Shown here: piece by piece, positions 54,818 to 64,000 of the stretch
Position numbering within the stretch: the first letter of the stretch is position 1
Layout of the letters: every line of letters begins with the position of its first letter
DNA from: Winogradskyella vidalii
Lineage (GTDB): Bacteria; Bacteroidota; Bacteroidia; Flavobacteriales; Flavobacteriaceae
Length of the DNA: 64,000 bases
NCBI RefSeq assembly: GCF_013403955.1
Contig: NZ_JABFDG010000005.1
Span: 62,001 to 126,000, forward strand
Direction: 5' to 3'
Notes under the pieces: generated by a model
Databases searched by the model: none
What the model was told of the DNA's origin: nothing
What the model saw: only the letters and a program-made list of their open reading frames with translations
Program-made: the position numbers and the translations under genes

Positions 54818-55515
54818 GCTTGGCAAGCATTCCATAAAGGGTCATTGGGTAAAGGTGCTGTGATGACAATTTCTTCTTTTTTTACAGGGTGTGTAAAGCG
54901 TAATGTTCTAGCGTGTAAGCTTATGCTTGCGTCTTTGTTGCTGCGATCAAAACCGTATTTTAAATCGCCTTTTATCGGGCAACCAATGGTGGCTAATTGC
55001 GTGCGAATTTGATGGTGTCTTCCGGTTTCTAAATCAATTTCTAACAAATAAAAATTATCTAGCGTTTGAAGGATTTTGTAATGGAGTATCGCTTTTTTAC
55101 TACCGTCAACTTCTTTTGGGTAAGCTGTAGATTTATTGTTTTTTGGATTCTTTTTTAACCAATGAACTAAAGTGTCTTTTGTTTTTGGAGGCATTTTTTT
55201 TACTAAGGCCCAATAGGTCTTTTTGGCCGATTTTTCAGCGAAGAGTTTGTTGAGTCGTGGTAATGCTTTACTTGTTTTTGAAAAAAGTACAATCCCTGTT
55301 GTGGGTCTATCTAAGCGATGAACGACTCCAAGGTATACATTGCCCTCTTTATTGTATTTTTCTTTTAAATACGATTTTACGACCTCACTCAGTGGTTTGT
55401 CGCCTGTTTTATCGCCTTGTACAATATCTCCAGCACGTTTATTAGTCACAATGATATGATTGTCTTCGTGAAGGACCTGAAGGTTATCTTTATTAGAAAG
55501 GATTTTTTTAGACAT
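54814..55515 (-). CDS. RluA-family pseudouridine synthase
   Basis: A 233-residue synthase. The catalytic Asp is in VHRLDRPTTGIVLF, and AGDIVQGDKTGD and TGRHHQIRTQLATIGCPIKGD are family blocks. There is no S4 domain. It converts specific uridines in rRNA or tRNA to pseudouridine. It converges on the kinase gene with a four-base overlap. Confidence 0.92.
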   Translation of the reverse strand: MSKKILSNKDNLQVLHEDNHIIVTNKRAGDIVQGDKTGDKPLSEVVKSYLKEKYNKEGNVYLGVVHRLDRPTTGIVLFSKTSKALPRLNKLFAEKSAKKTYWALVKKMPPKTKDTLVHWLKKNPKNNKSTAYPKEVDGSKKAILHYKILQTLDNFYLLEIDLETGRHHQIRTQLATIGCPIKGDLKYGFDRSNKDASISLHARTLRFTHPVKKEEIVITAPLPNDPLWNACQA

Positions 55516-55542
55516 TTTAGATCTTTAGACTTTTAGAAAACA

Positions 55543-55896
55543 TTAGTTTAAAGTAGATTTAAATTTTGATATCATTTTGATAATTTTACCTAATTCTGAA
55601 AAGCATGATTGGAGTTCATTATCAAAAATAAAATTTAAATCAGCAGAAATAAGTAGCTGAGTTTCTATTTCGTAAGCAGAACCTATTGATATATGTAAAA
55701 ATCGAGCAAAATCTTTATTAGAATTTCTAGAAAATCCTTCAGCTTTATTTGAGGGAATTGAAACAGAGGCCCTTCTTAACTGATTAGTTAGGCCAAATTT
55801 TTCTGAATCCGAAAACTTTGAAGTAATAACATAAATTTGAGAGCAGAATAACCTACTTCTTTTCCAAATCTGCAATTCTTTAAATTTATAAGCCAT
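55543..55896 (-). CDS. Four-helix-bundle protein (23S rRNA intervening sequence family)
   Basis: A 117-residue all-helical protein. FKELQIWKRS, LTNQLRRASVSIPSNKAEGFSR split as NQLRRASVSIPSN and KAEGFSR, and FLHISIGSAYEIETQL are the standard family blocks. Family members are found in rRNA intervening sequences and scattered near other genes; function unknown. It lies between rluA-like and panB genes. Confidence 0.92.
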   Translation of the reverse strand: MAYKFKELQIWKRSRLFCSQIYVITSKFSDSEKFGLTNQLRRASVSIPSNKAEGFSRNSNKDFARFLHISIGSAYEIETQLLISADLNFIFDNELQSCFSELGKIIKMISKFKSTLN

Positions 55897-55952
55897 TTCA
55901 AGGTTTAGCTATCTAAATAATCTAATAAAGTCTAGGTATCTAAAAATCTATA

Positions 55953-56771
55953 TTAATATTGTTCATTCTCATTAGGGAAATCTTCAGACTTTACATCATC
56001 TACATACTGAGAAATAGCATTGGTCATGTCTTCATATAGATTCAAATAGCGACGTAAAAAACGAGGGTTAAATTCTTTGGTCATTCCAATCATGTCGTGA
56101 AGTACTAGAACTTGTCCATCAACACCATCACCTGCGCCAATTCCAATGACAGGTATTGATACGCTTTCTGCAACTTCTTTGGCTAAAGCTGCGGGGATTT
56201 TCTCTAATACAATACCAAAACAACCCGCTTTTTCTAGCATTAAAGCATCATGTTTTAATTGATCGGCTTCTTGTTCTTCTTTTGCCCTTACGGTGTAGGT
56301 TCCAAATTTATAAATGGATTGAGGTGTTAATCCTAAATGTCCCATAACCGGGATTCCGGCGTTGATAATACGCTTTATAGAGTCTTTGACTTCTTTTCCA
56401 CCTTCCATTTTAACAGCATGTCCTCCTGATTCTTTCATTATTCTAATGGCAGAACGTAAGGCTTCTTTAGGGTCGCTTTGGTAACTTCCAAAAGGTAAGT
56501 CAACCACTACTAAAGACCGGTCAATTGCTCTAACAACGGAAGAGGCGTGATAAATCATTTGGTCTAATGTAATGGGTAGCGTAGTTTCGTGCCCAGCCAT
56601 AACATTACTTGCTGAGTCACCTACTAAAATGACATCAATCCCAGCACCATCAACAATTTTTGCCATGGTATAATCATAGGCGGTTAACATGGATATTTTT
56701 TCACCTCTAGATTTCATGTCTATAAGGCTTTTTACAGTAATTCTTTTATAGTCTTTTTTTGCTACTGACAT
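55953..56771 (-). CDS. panB: 3-methyl-2-oxobutanoate hydroxymethyltransferase (PanB)
   Basis: A 272-residue enzyme of pantothenate synthesis. [47 protein letters not shown] and [19 protein letters not shown] are all conserved PanB blocks, including metal- and substrate-binding Asp and Glu residues. It transfers a hydroxymethyl group to 3-methyl-2-oxobutanoate. No other pan gene is in the window. Confidence 0.96.
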   Translation of the reverse strand: MSVAKKDYKRITVKSLIDMKSRGEKISMLTAYDYTMAKIVDGAGIDVILVGDSASNVMAGHETTLPITLDQMIYHASSVVRAIDRSLVVVDLPFGSYQSDPKEALRSAIRIMKESGGHAVKMEGGKEVKDSIKRIINAGIPVMGHLGLTPQSIYKFGTYTVRAKEEQEADQLKHDALMLEKAGCFGIVLEKIPAALAKEVAESVSIPVIGIGAGDGVDGQVLVLHDMIGMTKEFNPRFLRRYLNLYEDMTNAISQYVDDVKSEDFPNENEQY

Positions 56772-56967
56772 TGTGTATCATTTAATAGGCTGTAAAAATA
56801 CTGAGAATTGTTAAACTTTTAATGACTTAAAGCCATAAATAATGCCGAATTTGTAATTGGAATATATCTTATATAAAATTTTGAACTCATGTTTTTAAGC
56901 TCAGAGTTTTTGCCCTTTTGAAAGAAAGCTTAGCACTGACTTTTTGAGAGGCTGAGCGAAGTTAAAG

Positions 56968-58392
56968 TTAACAATCCGTCAAATGCACCCCAACGGCCAA
57001 TCCACCTTCTGAAGTTTCCTTGTATTTAGAACTCATATCTTTTGCGGTTTCCCACATGGTTTGAACGACTTTATCTAAAGGAACTTTTACGTTTTTAGGA
57101 TTTGTGTCTAAAGCTAATTCGGCTGCATTAATGGCTTTAATGGCTCCCATGGAGTTGCGTTCAATACAAGGAACCTGAACTAAGCCACCAATAGGGTCGC
57201 AGGTTAGGCCTAAATGATGTTCCATAGCAATTTCTGCTGCGACTAAAACTTGTTCGGGTGTGCCGCCTAACAATTCGGTGAGTGCTCCTGCAGCCATAGC
57301 GGAAGAAACGCCAATTTCTGCTTGACAGCCGCCCATAGCAGCACTAATAGTGGCATTTTTCTTGAAAATACTTCCAATTTCACCAGCGACTAAAAGGAAT
57401 TTTTTAACCTCTTCAAATCCAGCATCATGATTTTCTATCACTAAATAATACATTAATACCGATGGAATAACACCAGCACTGCCGTTAGTTGGTGCGGTGA
57501 CAACACGTCCTAACGATGCATTGACTTCATTAACAGCTAAAGCGAAACAGCTAACCCATTTTAATATTTGTCGGAATTTAACTTCGGTTTTCCGAATCGT
57601 TTCTAGCCAATCTTGTGGGGTTTTATATTTATAATCGCCGATTAAGTTTTTGTGCATATCATAAGCACGACGTCTAACATTTAGTCCGCCAGGGAGATTT
57701 CCTTCAGTGTGGCAACCAGTATACATGCACTCTAGCATGGTGTCCCAGATACGTTTCATTTCAAAATCTATAGCATCGGTATCTCTAATTGATTTTTCGT
57801 TTTCTAAAACAACACCAGAAATAGGTAATTGTAATTGGTCACAAAATTTTAGAAGCTCCTCGCCATAAGCTACTGGGTAAGGAAATGTGCAATAGAATAT
57901 AATTTTATTGGCTTTAGATACTTTGCGTTCTTCTTGAACCACAAATCCACCACCAATAGAGTAGTAGGTGTACTTATAATTTCGGCCATTGATTAGTGCG
58001 GTAAAAACCATGCCGTTTGAGTGGAACGGAAGTGATTTGCGATTAAATACGATATCGGTTTTAAAATCGAATGGAATTGCACGCTCATTATTAAACATTA
58101 AAACATTAGTTGTTTTAACATCATTGATAATAGTGTTGATGTTCTCAATAGGCATGCGTTCGGGGTCGGCACCCGTTAGTCCTAAAATTACGGCAAAATC
58201 TGTAGCGTGGCCTTTTCCGGTTAAGGATAATGAGCCATAAAGATTTACGGTGATTTTTTCAACTTTATCAAAACGTTTTTTGGTTTTTAATTCCTTGATC
58301 CAACGTTCTGCTGCGCGCCAAGGCCCTAAAGTATGTGAACTTGATGGCCCAACACCAATTTTTAGCATGTCGAAAACTGAAATACACTCCAT
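56968..58392 (-). CDS. sdaA: L-serine ammonia-lyase, iron-sulfur type (SdaA)
   Basis: A 474-residue single-chain L-serine dehydratase with both beta and alpha domains. [21 protein letters not shown] opens the beta domain in two adjoining blocks ([20 protein letters not shown]); [45 protein letters not shown] and the final DC supply the Fe-S and catalytic region. It deaminates serine to pyruvate. Confidence 0.95.
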   Translation of the reverse strand: MECISVFDMLKIGVGPSSSHTLGPWRAAERWIKELKTKKRFDKVEKITVNLYGSLSLTGKGHATDFAVILGLTGADPERMPIENINTIINDVKTTNVLMFNNERAIPFDFKTDIVFNRKSLPFHSNGMVFTALINGRNYKYTYYSIGGGFVVQEERKVSKANKIIFYCTFPYPVAYGEELLKFCDQLQLPISGVVLENEKSIRDTDAIDFEMKRIWDTMLECMYTGCHTEGNLPGGLNVRRRAYDMHKNLIGDYKYKTPQDWLETIRKTEVKFRQILKWVSCFALAVNEVNASLGRVVTAPTNGSAGVIPSVLMYYLVIENHDAGFEEVKKFLLVAGEIGSIFKKNATISAAMGGCQAEIGVSSAMAAGALTELLGGTPEQVLVAAEIAMEHHLGLTCDPIGGLVQVPCIERNSMGAIKAINAAELALDTNPKNVKVPLDKVVQTMWETAKDMSSKYKETSEGGLAVGVHLTDC

Positions 58393-58476
58393 TTACAAAA
58401 CCGTTTTAGATACGTTACAAATATACAGTTTGAAAGTTCACTTATTGAATTTTAACACTGAATAAATGCCATAAAA

Positions 58477-58507
58477 AAAGTCCGAGAAAGTATAGTTCTC
58501 GGACTTT
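58477..58507. terminator. Hairpin terminator between sdaA and collagen-motif gene
   Basis: Arms AAAGTCCGAGAA and TTCTCGGACTTT pair perfectly with a seven-base loop; A and T runs flank it. It lies upstream of sdaA and at the 3' end of the minus-strand lipoprotein gene, so it most likely terminates the latter. Confidence 0.8.
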
Positions 58508-58531
58508 AAAATTTCTTAAATTAATATCAGC

Positions 58532-59068
58532 TTAAAATGTTTCAAACTCAGTAATGTTGAATGTTTCCATTACACTATTAAGGTTGGAAGTATCTATATC
58601 AACACCATTAATAGCATCAGCAGGTAAAATGACGATTCTAAAAACTTGATTTTGAGTAAAATTGCTACTCACTGTAGATAAATCAAAATTTCCATCTATT
58701 ATTATTTTTACATCAGTAAAAGTGTGATTAAAAACATATTGAATAATATCGGTATCATTAATAAAGAAGTTTTGAGGTAATGGTGACCAAGCATCGGTAG
58801 CTTGATTATCAATAGTCACAACTTCATCTAATCGATACACTAAAACTACATCACTATCTACAATATCATAAGGCAATGCAACTAAGGCTTCTTGTAAACC
58901 AGTATCATCATAATATTGGAAATTAACTGGTGGTACTTCAAACGAAACAGCTGCGTACTCATCGGCATTTAAACCAGGAGCACCATCAAAACCAGGAGGG
59001 CCTTGATCGCCTTCACAAGCCGTTAATAAAAAGGTAAGTGCAAATAATAAAGAGGCTAATTTTCTCAT
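58532..59068 (-). CDS. Collagen-motif lipoprotein
   Basis: A 178-residue lipoprotein (lipobox TACEG, Cys18). The mature part starts with GDQGPPGFDGAPG, a short collagen-like Gly-X-Y run, a common start in Bacteroidota surface lipoproteins, followed by a strand-rich domain with no other recognised motif. Function unknown. Confidence 0.82.
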   Translation of the reverse strand: MRKLASLLFALTFLLTACEGDQGPPGFDGAPGLNADEYAAVSFEVPPVNFQYYDDTGLQEALVALPYDIVDSDVVLVYRLDEVVTIDNQATDAWSPLPQNFFINDTDIIQYVFNHTFTDVKIIIDGNFDLSTVSSNFTQNQVFRIVILPADAINGVDIDTSNLNSVMETFNITEFETF

Positions 59069-59189
59069 GTTGATATAAATTTTAATTAATTACTAATGTA
59101 TTGCTATTTATTATCAAACAGTATGCCCTTTTTAGATATTATTAAGATTTAACTCTTAAATGAAAATGAACCGAATTATTACCATAAAA

Positions 59190-59217
59190 AAAAGCACCTT
59201 CAATTGAAGGTGCTTTT
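59190..59217. terminator. Palindromic terminator
   Basis: A perfect 28-bp palindrome, AAAAGCACCTTCAA joined to TTGAAGGTGCTTTT, just before the 3' end of the minus-strand 1179-residue gene. Confidence 0.8.
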
Positions 59218-59239
59218 AATGGAAATAAAATTAGCAGAT

Positions 59240-62200
59240 TTATTTAATTAAAAGCTTAAAGCTTTCACCATTTATTGTTTTCAAAATATAGGTGCCAGCA
59301 GTTAAAGTTGGCAATTGAAAATCCATTGTGTTTTCTTTAGACGCTATTTCACGACCTTGAAGATCAAATAAAGTAACAGAAACAGCTTTATTAAAATATA
59401 CCGTTTGATTAGATTTTGAAGGATTAGGAAACATTTTTAAAGCTTCAGACTGTAAAGTAAATTCATCAGTACTTAAAGTATTATTATTAAGTGCATAGAA
59501 GCTTAATGTAGAACTTACTTCGTTAGCCATAATAACTAAACCAGTATCATTAGGACTGTTTTCAGGAGATACATAAATAATGCCTTCTGGTCCTAAGTCA
59601 CCACCTTCGTCGTCGCCTAAATCTCTGTTGTTAATGTATTTTTCAAAAATAGCATTGTTTGGATCCGTAATGTTATAAGTCATAAAGCCACCAACACGTT
59701 CTAAAGTTACAAAAGCGTACATTTCACCATCAATTTCTGCAACGGTGACACCTTCTGGTTCAGGACCTTTATTGTCACTTCTGTTTTTAAAGTTGTTATT
59801 GCTATTACTAGCATTAAATAAACTTCCATAAGTTAGGTCATTTGCCGTAATACGTTCAAAGTCATCTCCACTATCAAACACTAAAGCTCCAGTCTCAGTA
59901 TTCCAAATACTAAAAGAACGTGAACCTAACACATGAATTTCATCAAAGTCACCATCATTATCTAAATCACCATTTGCATTTGTTACAGTTAGTCTTCCTA
60001 AGTTGCTATCTAATTGTAAGAATGCTGCATTAGGGAAGACTGTTGGATCTAAGTTTAGATCGCTAACTCGTTCTTCTTCTTCAAACGTATCATATTCTCT
60101 AGCATCTCCTTCGTTAGCGGTTACTAAATAAGTCACACCGCCAACTTCGTAAGACGCCATAGCATCTGGCATATACATTCCTTTTACTGGCCAATTCGCT
60201 AAGAAGATAAAATCGGTGTCATCAGATGCATCTAATGTATTACCTTCTAAACTGTGATCTTTTAAACCTAAAGGTAAAATGTCAGTAATAGTGTTACTTG
60301 TTAAATCAATAACTCCAATAGCATTGTTTTCTTGAAGCGTTACGTATGCTGTTTGAGAATCACTTGAAAACGTAATATATTCTGGTTCCATATCTTGAGA
60401 TACTGATGCGTTTGGTCCAAAGACTCTAACACCTGCAGCTTGTAATGACGCTAATTGACTATCGAAGCTATTAAAATTGATGGATTGAACATCAGCTTGC
60501 GTAATGTTTCCTAAACCTCCAGTAACATCAATAACAGAAATACTGCCTTCAGGATCTACAGAATAATCATCATTTGGTTGGCCTTCGTTAGCGACCAAAA
60601 GTTTTGTGCCATCAGGAGTGAATCCAACCATATCAGGAAGATTTCCAGCAGTCACAGTAAATAAGTTTGCACCATCAATATCACAAAATACAACAACACC
60701 ATCTTCTAATGGTCCTTTTGAAATTCCGAGAGCAACCATATCATTCATATAAGCTACACTTGTTGGGTCACCATAAGTCGATAAATCAATAGAACTGATT
60801 GTAGAAATGGCGTTGATATCAGAGAAATCTATAATCTCTAATTTCTGACCTGTTGAATTCAATACGAATAAACGTTCTGAAACAGGATCGTGAGCTACTA
60901 TTTCGGCAGAACCAGCACCATCCACTAAATAGCTAGAGAGATATTCAATATCTAATACATTTGTTGGTACAGGAATTATATTGTCTTCATCTAAAATGTA
61001 TACTCCAGTAGTTTCATAAGCACCAAGTGTTGCATTAACTGGATTAGAAAGTTCTAAAATAAAAAGTTCATCCATTTCTGCTAAAGCATCATTTACAACA
61101 GGAATAGTTATTGTAATTGCATCTGATGAATTTGCAGGGAAATTTATGGTTTGATTTGTGAATGTAAAATCATCAGTCTCGGTAGCTGTTAATAATTCAG
61201 TTACTAAGCTAATATCTATTGAAACAGCAGCGCTAGGTACAGTAGATAATTCAACAGTAACGTCTATTGCTGTCTCATCTTCATTAACAGCATAAGTGCT
61301 TTCTGTAAAACTTATTTGTGGTGTAACATTAGTTACTGCTGTAAAACTTCCTGGAGATGCAAATACATCGTCACCTAACGATTGTCCAACTAAGTTGGTA
61401 GCCGGTGTCCAGTTAGTGCCTTCATCAAAATCAGCATCAGGATTTAATAACTCTAAAGAAGGGCCATCACCATCTGCTGTAGTGGGCCAAGGTGCATCAT
61501 CACTATATTCAACTTGTGAAATGACATCTCCATTAGAATTTTTAATTTCTAGTAATTCGCCACCATTTCCTAAAGCATTAGAAATAGCTTGTGGCATGTC
61601 TAGAAATATTTCACCATAAAAAGCTTCAGCAGAGGTTTTGTCAGTTGCTAATAATACCATTTCACCTGTAGCAAGTGTCATTTCAGGAAATGTAAAGATG
61701 AAATTCCCTTCGTCATTAACAGTAATACCACCTAAATTTATAGAAGCTGAACTGCTGTTATAGATTTCCAAAAATTCAAGTGCATCAGAATCATCAGAGG
61801 GTGCATTATACATGATTTCAGTGATAATTAATCCAGAGGTTAATGTATTGTAAAATAAATCTTCACTTATATAAGCCGTAGTTTGTATATTAGAGAATGC
61901 ATCTTCAATATTATTAATACTTACATTGTAAGCTACTCCTTCCGTTAAACCTGAATGCGTCACAGTTGCTTTTAAAGTCGTATTATCATAGGTTACTGAA
62001 TTGATGGCTAATGCAGGAGAGAACACATAATTTGCAGTAGCTTCTGCAGTAGCAGGTGTTACCGCTTCAGTAAAGATAACTTCTAAAGTCGTTTGATTTA
62101 TTGAATTAACATTAGCAACACTTGGAGGGTTAGTATCTGTTGTTGAGATTACAAATGGAGTTGTATCAAAAGGCAAACTCGCATCATCTTCAAAATTGTA

Positions 62201-62779
62201 GTTATTCACTGTATTTAAAGCGACAATATAACCGTTAGCAGTAAAACCAGTTCTAGGACCATTATAAGTTGCTAAAGATGTACCGTTGGCATAAGTGATT
62301 GCTGTAGAGCCTTCAGTTAATCCAGTACCTGCAAGACCAGTTCCAGCGCCATCATCATAAGCAGACGATGAATTTGCAACAGCAGTTATAAAGGTTGTTG
62401 GTGTATCTATATCTGTTCCGTGATAAACAAATATGGCTTCAGACGAGGCTGAAATCCCACCAGGCTCACCAACTATAGTGCCATGTGATACGCTTGGTGT
62501 TGCGCTAATAGTGTAAAAGGTAATAATTGTTCCTGCGGAAATAACATTAGAACCGGTTTGCCATTCGTAATTGGCTTCACCTGAATTAAATTCTGTTACT
62601 TCCCATTCTTTATCGGAAAAATAAATAATAGTATTTGCAGGAATGTCAACAAATGTGACCATGGCAAAATCATCGTCATCATTCGCATGGAAAGCTGTAA
62701 ATGCCATGTCGCCAGTGTTTAATTGAGCACTAGCAAAGCAAGTGAAAAAGATAAAAAATAATTGTAAAATGTGTTTCAT
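59240..62779 (-). CDS. Secreted choice-of-anchor I protein with lamin-tail, Calx-beta and T9SS domains
   Basis: A 1179-residue protein with signal peptide (cleavage near ASAQ). A first domain covers about 20-210 (MAFTAFHANDDDDFAMV), then an Ig-like segment, a lamin-tail domain at about 313-440 (LIITEIMYNAPSDDSD), a Calx-beta domain at about 485-595 and a choice-of-anchor I beta-propeller at about 605-1085 (EIVAHDPVSERLFVL). The end (MFPNPSKSNQTVYF... onward) is a type A T9SS sorting domain. Substrate or partner unknown; likely cell-surface. Confidence 0.9.
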   Translation of the reverse strand: MKHILQLFFIFFTCFASAQLNTGDMAFTAFHANDDDDFAMVTFVDIPANTIIYFSDKEWEVTEFNSGEANYEWQTGSNVISAGTIITFYTISATPSVSHGTIVGEPGGISASSEAIFVYHGTDIDTPTTFITAVANSSSAYDDGAGTGLAGTGLTEGSTAITYANGTSLATYNGPRTGFTANGYIVALNTVNNYNFEDDASLPFDTTPFVISTTDTNPPSVANVNSINQTTLEVIFTEAVTPATAEATANYVFSPALAINSVTYDNTTLKATVTHSGLTEGVAYNVSINNIEDAFSNIQTTAYISEDLFYNTLTSGLIITEIMYNAPSDDSDALEFLEIYNSSSASINLGGITVNDEGNFIFTFPEMTLATGEMVLLATDKTSAEAFYGEIFLDMPQAISNALGNGGELLEIKNSNGDVISQVEYSDDAPWPTTADGDGPSLELLNPDADFDEGTNWTPATNLVGQSLGDDVFASPGSFTAVTNVTPQISFTESTYAVNEDETAIDVTVELSTVPSAAVSIDISLVTELLTATETDDFTFTNQTINFPANSSDAITITIPVVNDALAEMDELFILELSNPVNATLGAYETTGVYILDEDNIIPVPTNVLDIEYLSSYLVDGAGSAEIVAHDPVSERLFVLNSTGQKLEIIDFSDINAISTISSIDLSTYGDPTSVAYMNDMVALGISKGPLEDGVVVFCDIDGANLFTVTAGNLPDMVGFTPDGTKLLVANEGQPNDDYSVDPEGSISVIDVTGGLGNITQADVQSINFNSFDSQLASLQAAGVRVFGPNASVSQDMEPEYITFSSDSQTAYVTLQENNAIGVIDLTSNTITDILPLGLKDHSLEGNTLDASDDTDFIFLANWPVKGMYMPDAMASYEVGGVTYLVTANEGDAREYDTFEEEERVSDLNLDPTVFPNAAFLQLDSNLGRLTVTNANGDLDNDGDFDEIHVLGSRSFSIWNTETGALVFDSGDDFERITANDLTYGSLFNASNSNNNFKNRSDNKGPEPEGVTVAEIDGEMYAFVTLERVGGFMTYNITDPNNAIFEKYINNRDLGDDEGGDLGPEGIIYVSPENSPNDTGLVIMANEVSSTLSFYALNNNTLSTDEFTLQSEALKMFPNPSKSNQTVYFNKAVSVTLFDLQGREIASKENTMDFQLPTLTAGTYILKTINGESFKLLIK

Positions 62780-62933
62780 AATTTTTGGTTGATTTTAGTT
62801 TTTGTAAAGCTATCAACCATAGGTGTCTTTATTACAGACTGAGTATTATGAAAGCGTGAAGAATTTCTTAATAACGTTAACCTGAAGTTTTCTTAATGTT
62901 GCGTATATATTACGACTTAACAATTTGTTAAAG

Positions 62934-62968
62934 TGACATCATGTCATATTTTTTGTCATGGCATAATC
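62934..62968 (+). promoter_or_regulatory. Repeated GTCAT motifs upstream of dnaK
   Basis: TGACATCATGTCATATT and then TTGTCATGGCA lie about 80-115 bases before dnaK, so GACAT/GTCAT occurs in both orientations. This could be a heat-shock operator, but I know no exact consensus for it in this group. Confidence 0.3.
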
Positions 62969-63048
62969 ATTGACTTATACAAACCGAGTATAAAAATAAT
63001 AATAGTATAATTTCCGTGTAGACGGAAAACGAATAACAAATAAAAATT

Positions 63049-64000
63049 ATGAGTAAGATTATTGGAATTGATTTAGGTACAACCAACTCTTGTGTTTCTG
63101 TAATGGAAGGTAATGAGCCGGTTGTAATCCCAAACGCTGAAGGTAAAAGAACAACACCTTCGGTTATCGCTTTCGTAGAAGGTGGTGAAATTAAAGTTGG
63201 AGATCCAGCAAAAAGACAAGCAGTAACTAACCCAACAAAAACAGTTTATTCAATTAAGCGTTTTATGGGTAATAAGTATTCTGAGTCTAAAAAAGAAGCA
63301 GAACGCGTACCATATAAAGTGGTAAAAGGTGATAATGATACGCCACGTGTTGATGTTGATGGTCGTTTATATACGCCTCAAGAATTATCAGCTATGATTC
63401 TTCAAAAAATGAAGAAAACGGCTGAAGATTATTTAGGACAAGATGTGTCTGAAGCTGTAATTACAGTACCAGCATATTTTAATGATGCACAACGTCAGGC
63501 TACAAAAGAAGCTGGTGAGATTGCAGGACTTAAAGTTCGTAGAATTATTAACGAACCTACAGCTGCAGCATTAGCTTACGGTATGGACAAAAAAGGTACA
63601 GATCAAAAAATCGTAGTATTTGATTTTGGTGGCGGTACACATGATGTTTCTATCCTAGAGTTAGGTGACGGTGTTTTTGAAGTATTATCTACAGATGGTG
63701 ATACACACTTAGGTGGTGATGATGTTGATGAAAGAATCATCGATTGGTTAGCTGAAGAGTTTATCAAGGATGAAGATATGGATTTACGTAAAGACCCAAT
63801 GGCTTTACAACGTTTAAAAGAAGCTGCTGAAAAAGCAAAAATTGAGTTATCATCTTCTGCACAAACAGAAATTAACTTACCATACGTTACAGCAACAGCT
63901 AGTGGACCAAAACACTTGGTACGTACATTAACACGTTCTAAATTTGAGCAGTTAATTGACGATTTAATCAAGCGTACTATTGAGCCATGTGAATCGGCAT
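63049..64000 (+). CDS. dnaK: Chaperone DnaK (Hsp70), 5' part
   Basis: ATG at 63049 opens a frame that runs to the window end (317 codons visible). [31 protein letters not shown] and [14 protein letters not shown] are Hsp70 nucleotide-binding blocks. The protein folds others together with DnaJ and GrpE; the substrate-binding domain lies beyond the window. The visible sequence is normal; GGGTHDVS has His where many DnaK have Phe. Confidence 0.97.
   Translation, partial: MSKIIGIDLGTTNSCVSVMEGNEPVVIPNAEGKRTTPSVIAFVEGGEIKVGDPAKRQAVTNPTKTVYSIKRFMGNKYSESKKEAERVPYKVVKGDNDTPRVDVDGRLYTPQELSAMILQKMKKTAEDYLGQDVSEAVITVPAYFNDAQRQATKEAGEIAGLKVRRIINEPTAAALAYGMDKKGTDQKIVVFDFGGGTHDVSILELGDGVFEVLSTDGDTHLGGDDVDERIIDWLAEEFIKDEDMDLRKDPMALQRLKEAAEKAKIELSSSAQTEINLPYVTATASGPKHLVRTLTRSKFEQLIDDLIKRTIEPCESA

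Overview
The window looks like a chromosomal piece of a low-GC member of the Bacteroidota, most likely a Flavobacteriaceae species. The grounds are the AT-rich sequence, the absence of Shine-Dalgarno sites, several TAnnTTTG promoter elements just upstream of starts, two very large secreted proteins with type IX secretion (T9SS) C-terminal sorting domains, and typical family members (DUF2853, DUF2490, YtxH, CvfB, tricorn-type S41 peptidase). No rRNA, tRNA or CRISPR array was seen.

Layout. 1-3.4 kb: envelope genes, with the 3' part of kdsB, a HAD phosphatase, a KdnB-like Kdo oxidase, a PlsC-like acyltransferase and a YtxH protein. 4.2-20.4 kb: a loose menaquinone locus carrying menI, menF, menD, menB, menA, menC and menE, interleaved with a tricorn-like peptidase, an S1-type RNA-binding protein, small hypotheticals, a CPBP protease and others; no obvious menH is present. 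20.5-26.8 kb, minus strand: a capsule/exopolysaccharide operon (DegT aminotransferase, PglF/CapD-type dehydratase, Wza-like exporter, Wzc-like kinase). 27.3-48 kb: yheT and comM (yifB). comM is split by an 11.6-kb integrated element, and decayed second copies of the yheT 3' end and the comM 5' end lie downstream, around a membrane protein gene and a giant metallophosphoesterase gene. 48-52.7 kb: DUF2891, Nramp transporter and 5-oxoprolinase PxpA-B-C operon. 52.8-58.4 kb: a membrane protein and histidine kinase pair, an RluA pseudouridine synthase, a four-helix-bundle protein, panB and sdaA. 58.5-64 kb: a collagen-motif lipoprotein, a large choice-of-anchor/T9SS protein, and the start of dnaK.

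The most interesting region is the element inside comM (about 29973-41579). Its left end carries a large serine recombinase 55 bases from the junction. Joining the flanks at a shared GT restores the comM reading frame, and joining the element ends gives an imperfect dyad that fits an attP site. Inside are a ribbon-helix-helix-like protein, very small ORFs, terminators, an AT-rich 34-bp dyad, and an 887-residue protein. That protein appears to join an SF2-like helicase module to a C-terminal family-A-like DNA polymerase palm. A small serine resolvase follows. The right part is a minus-strand cassette array (HEPN-like protein, secreted protein, GNAT acetyltransferase) separated by attC-like imperfect palindromes with no integron integrase in sight. 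No relaxase, capsid or conjugation gene was recognised, so the element resembles an integrative plasmid or satellite that brings its own replication protein. All functional statements come from reading the sequence and from family knowledge; no database search was run.
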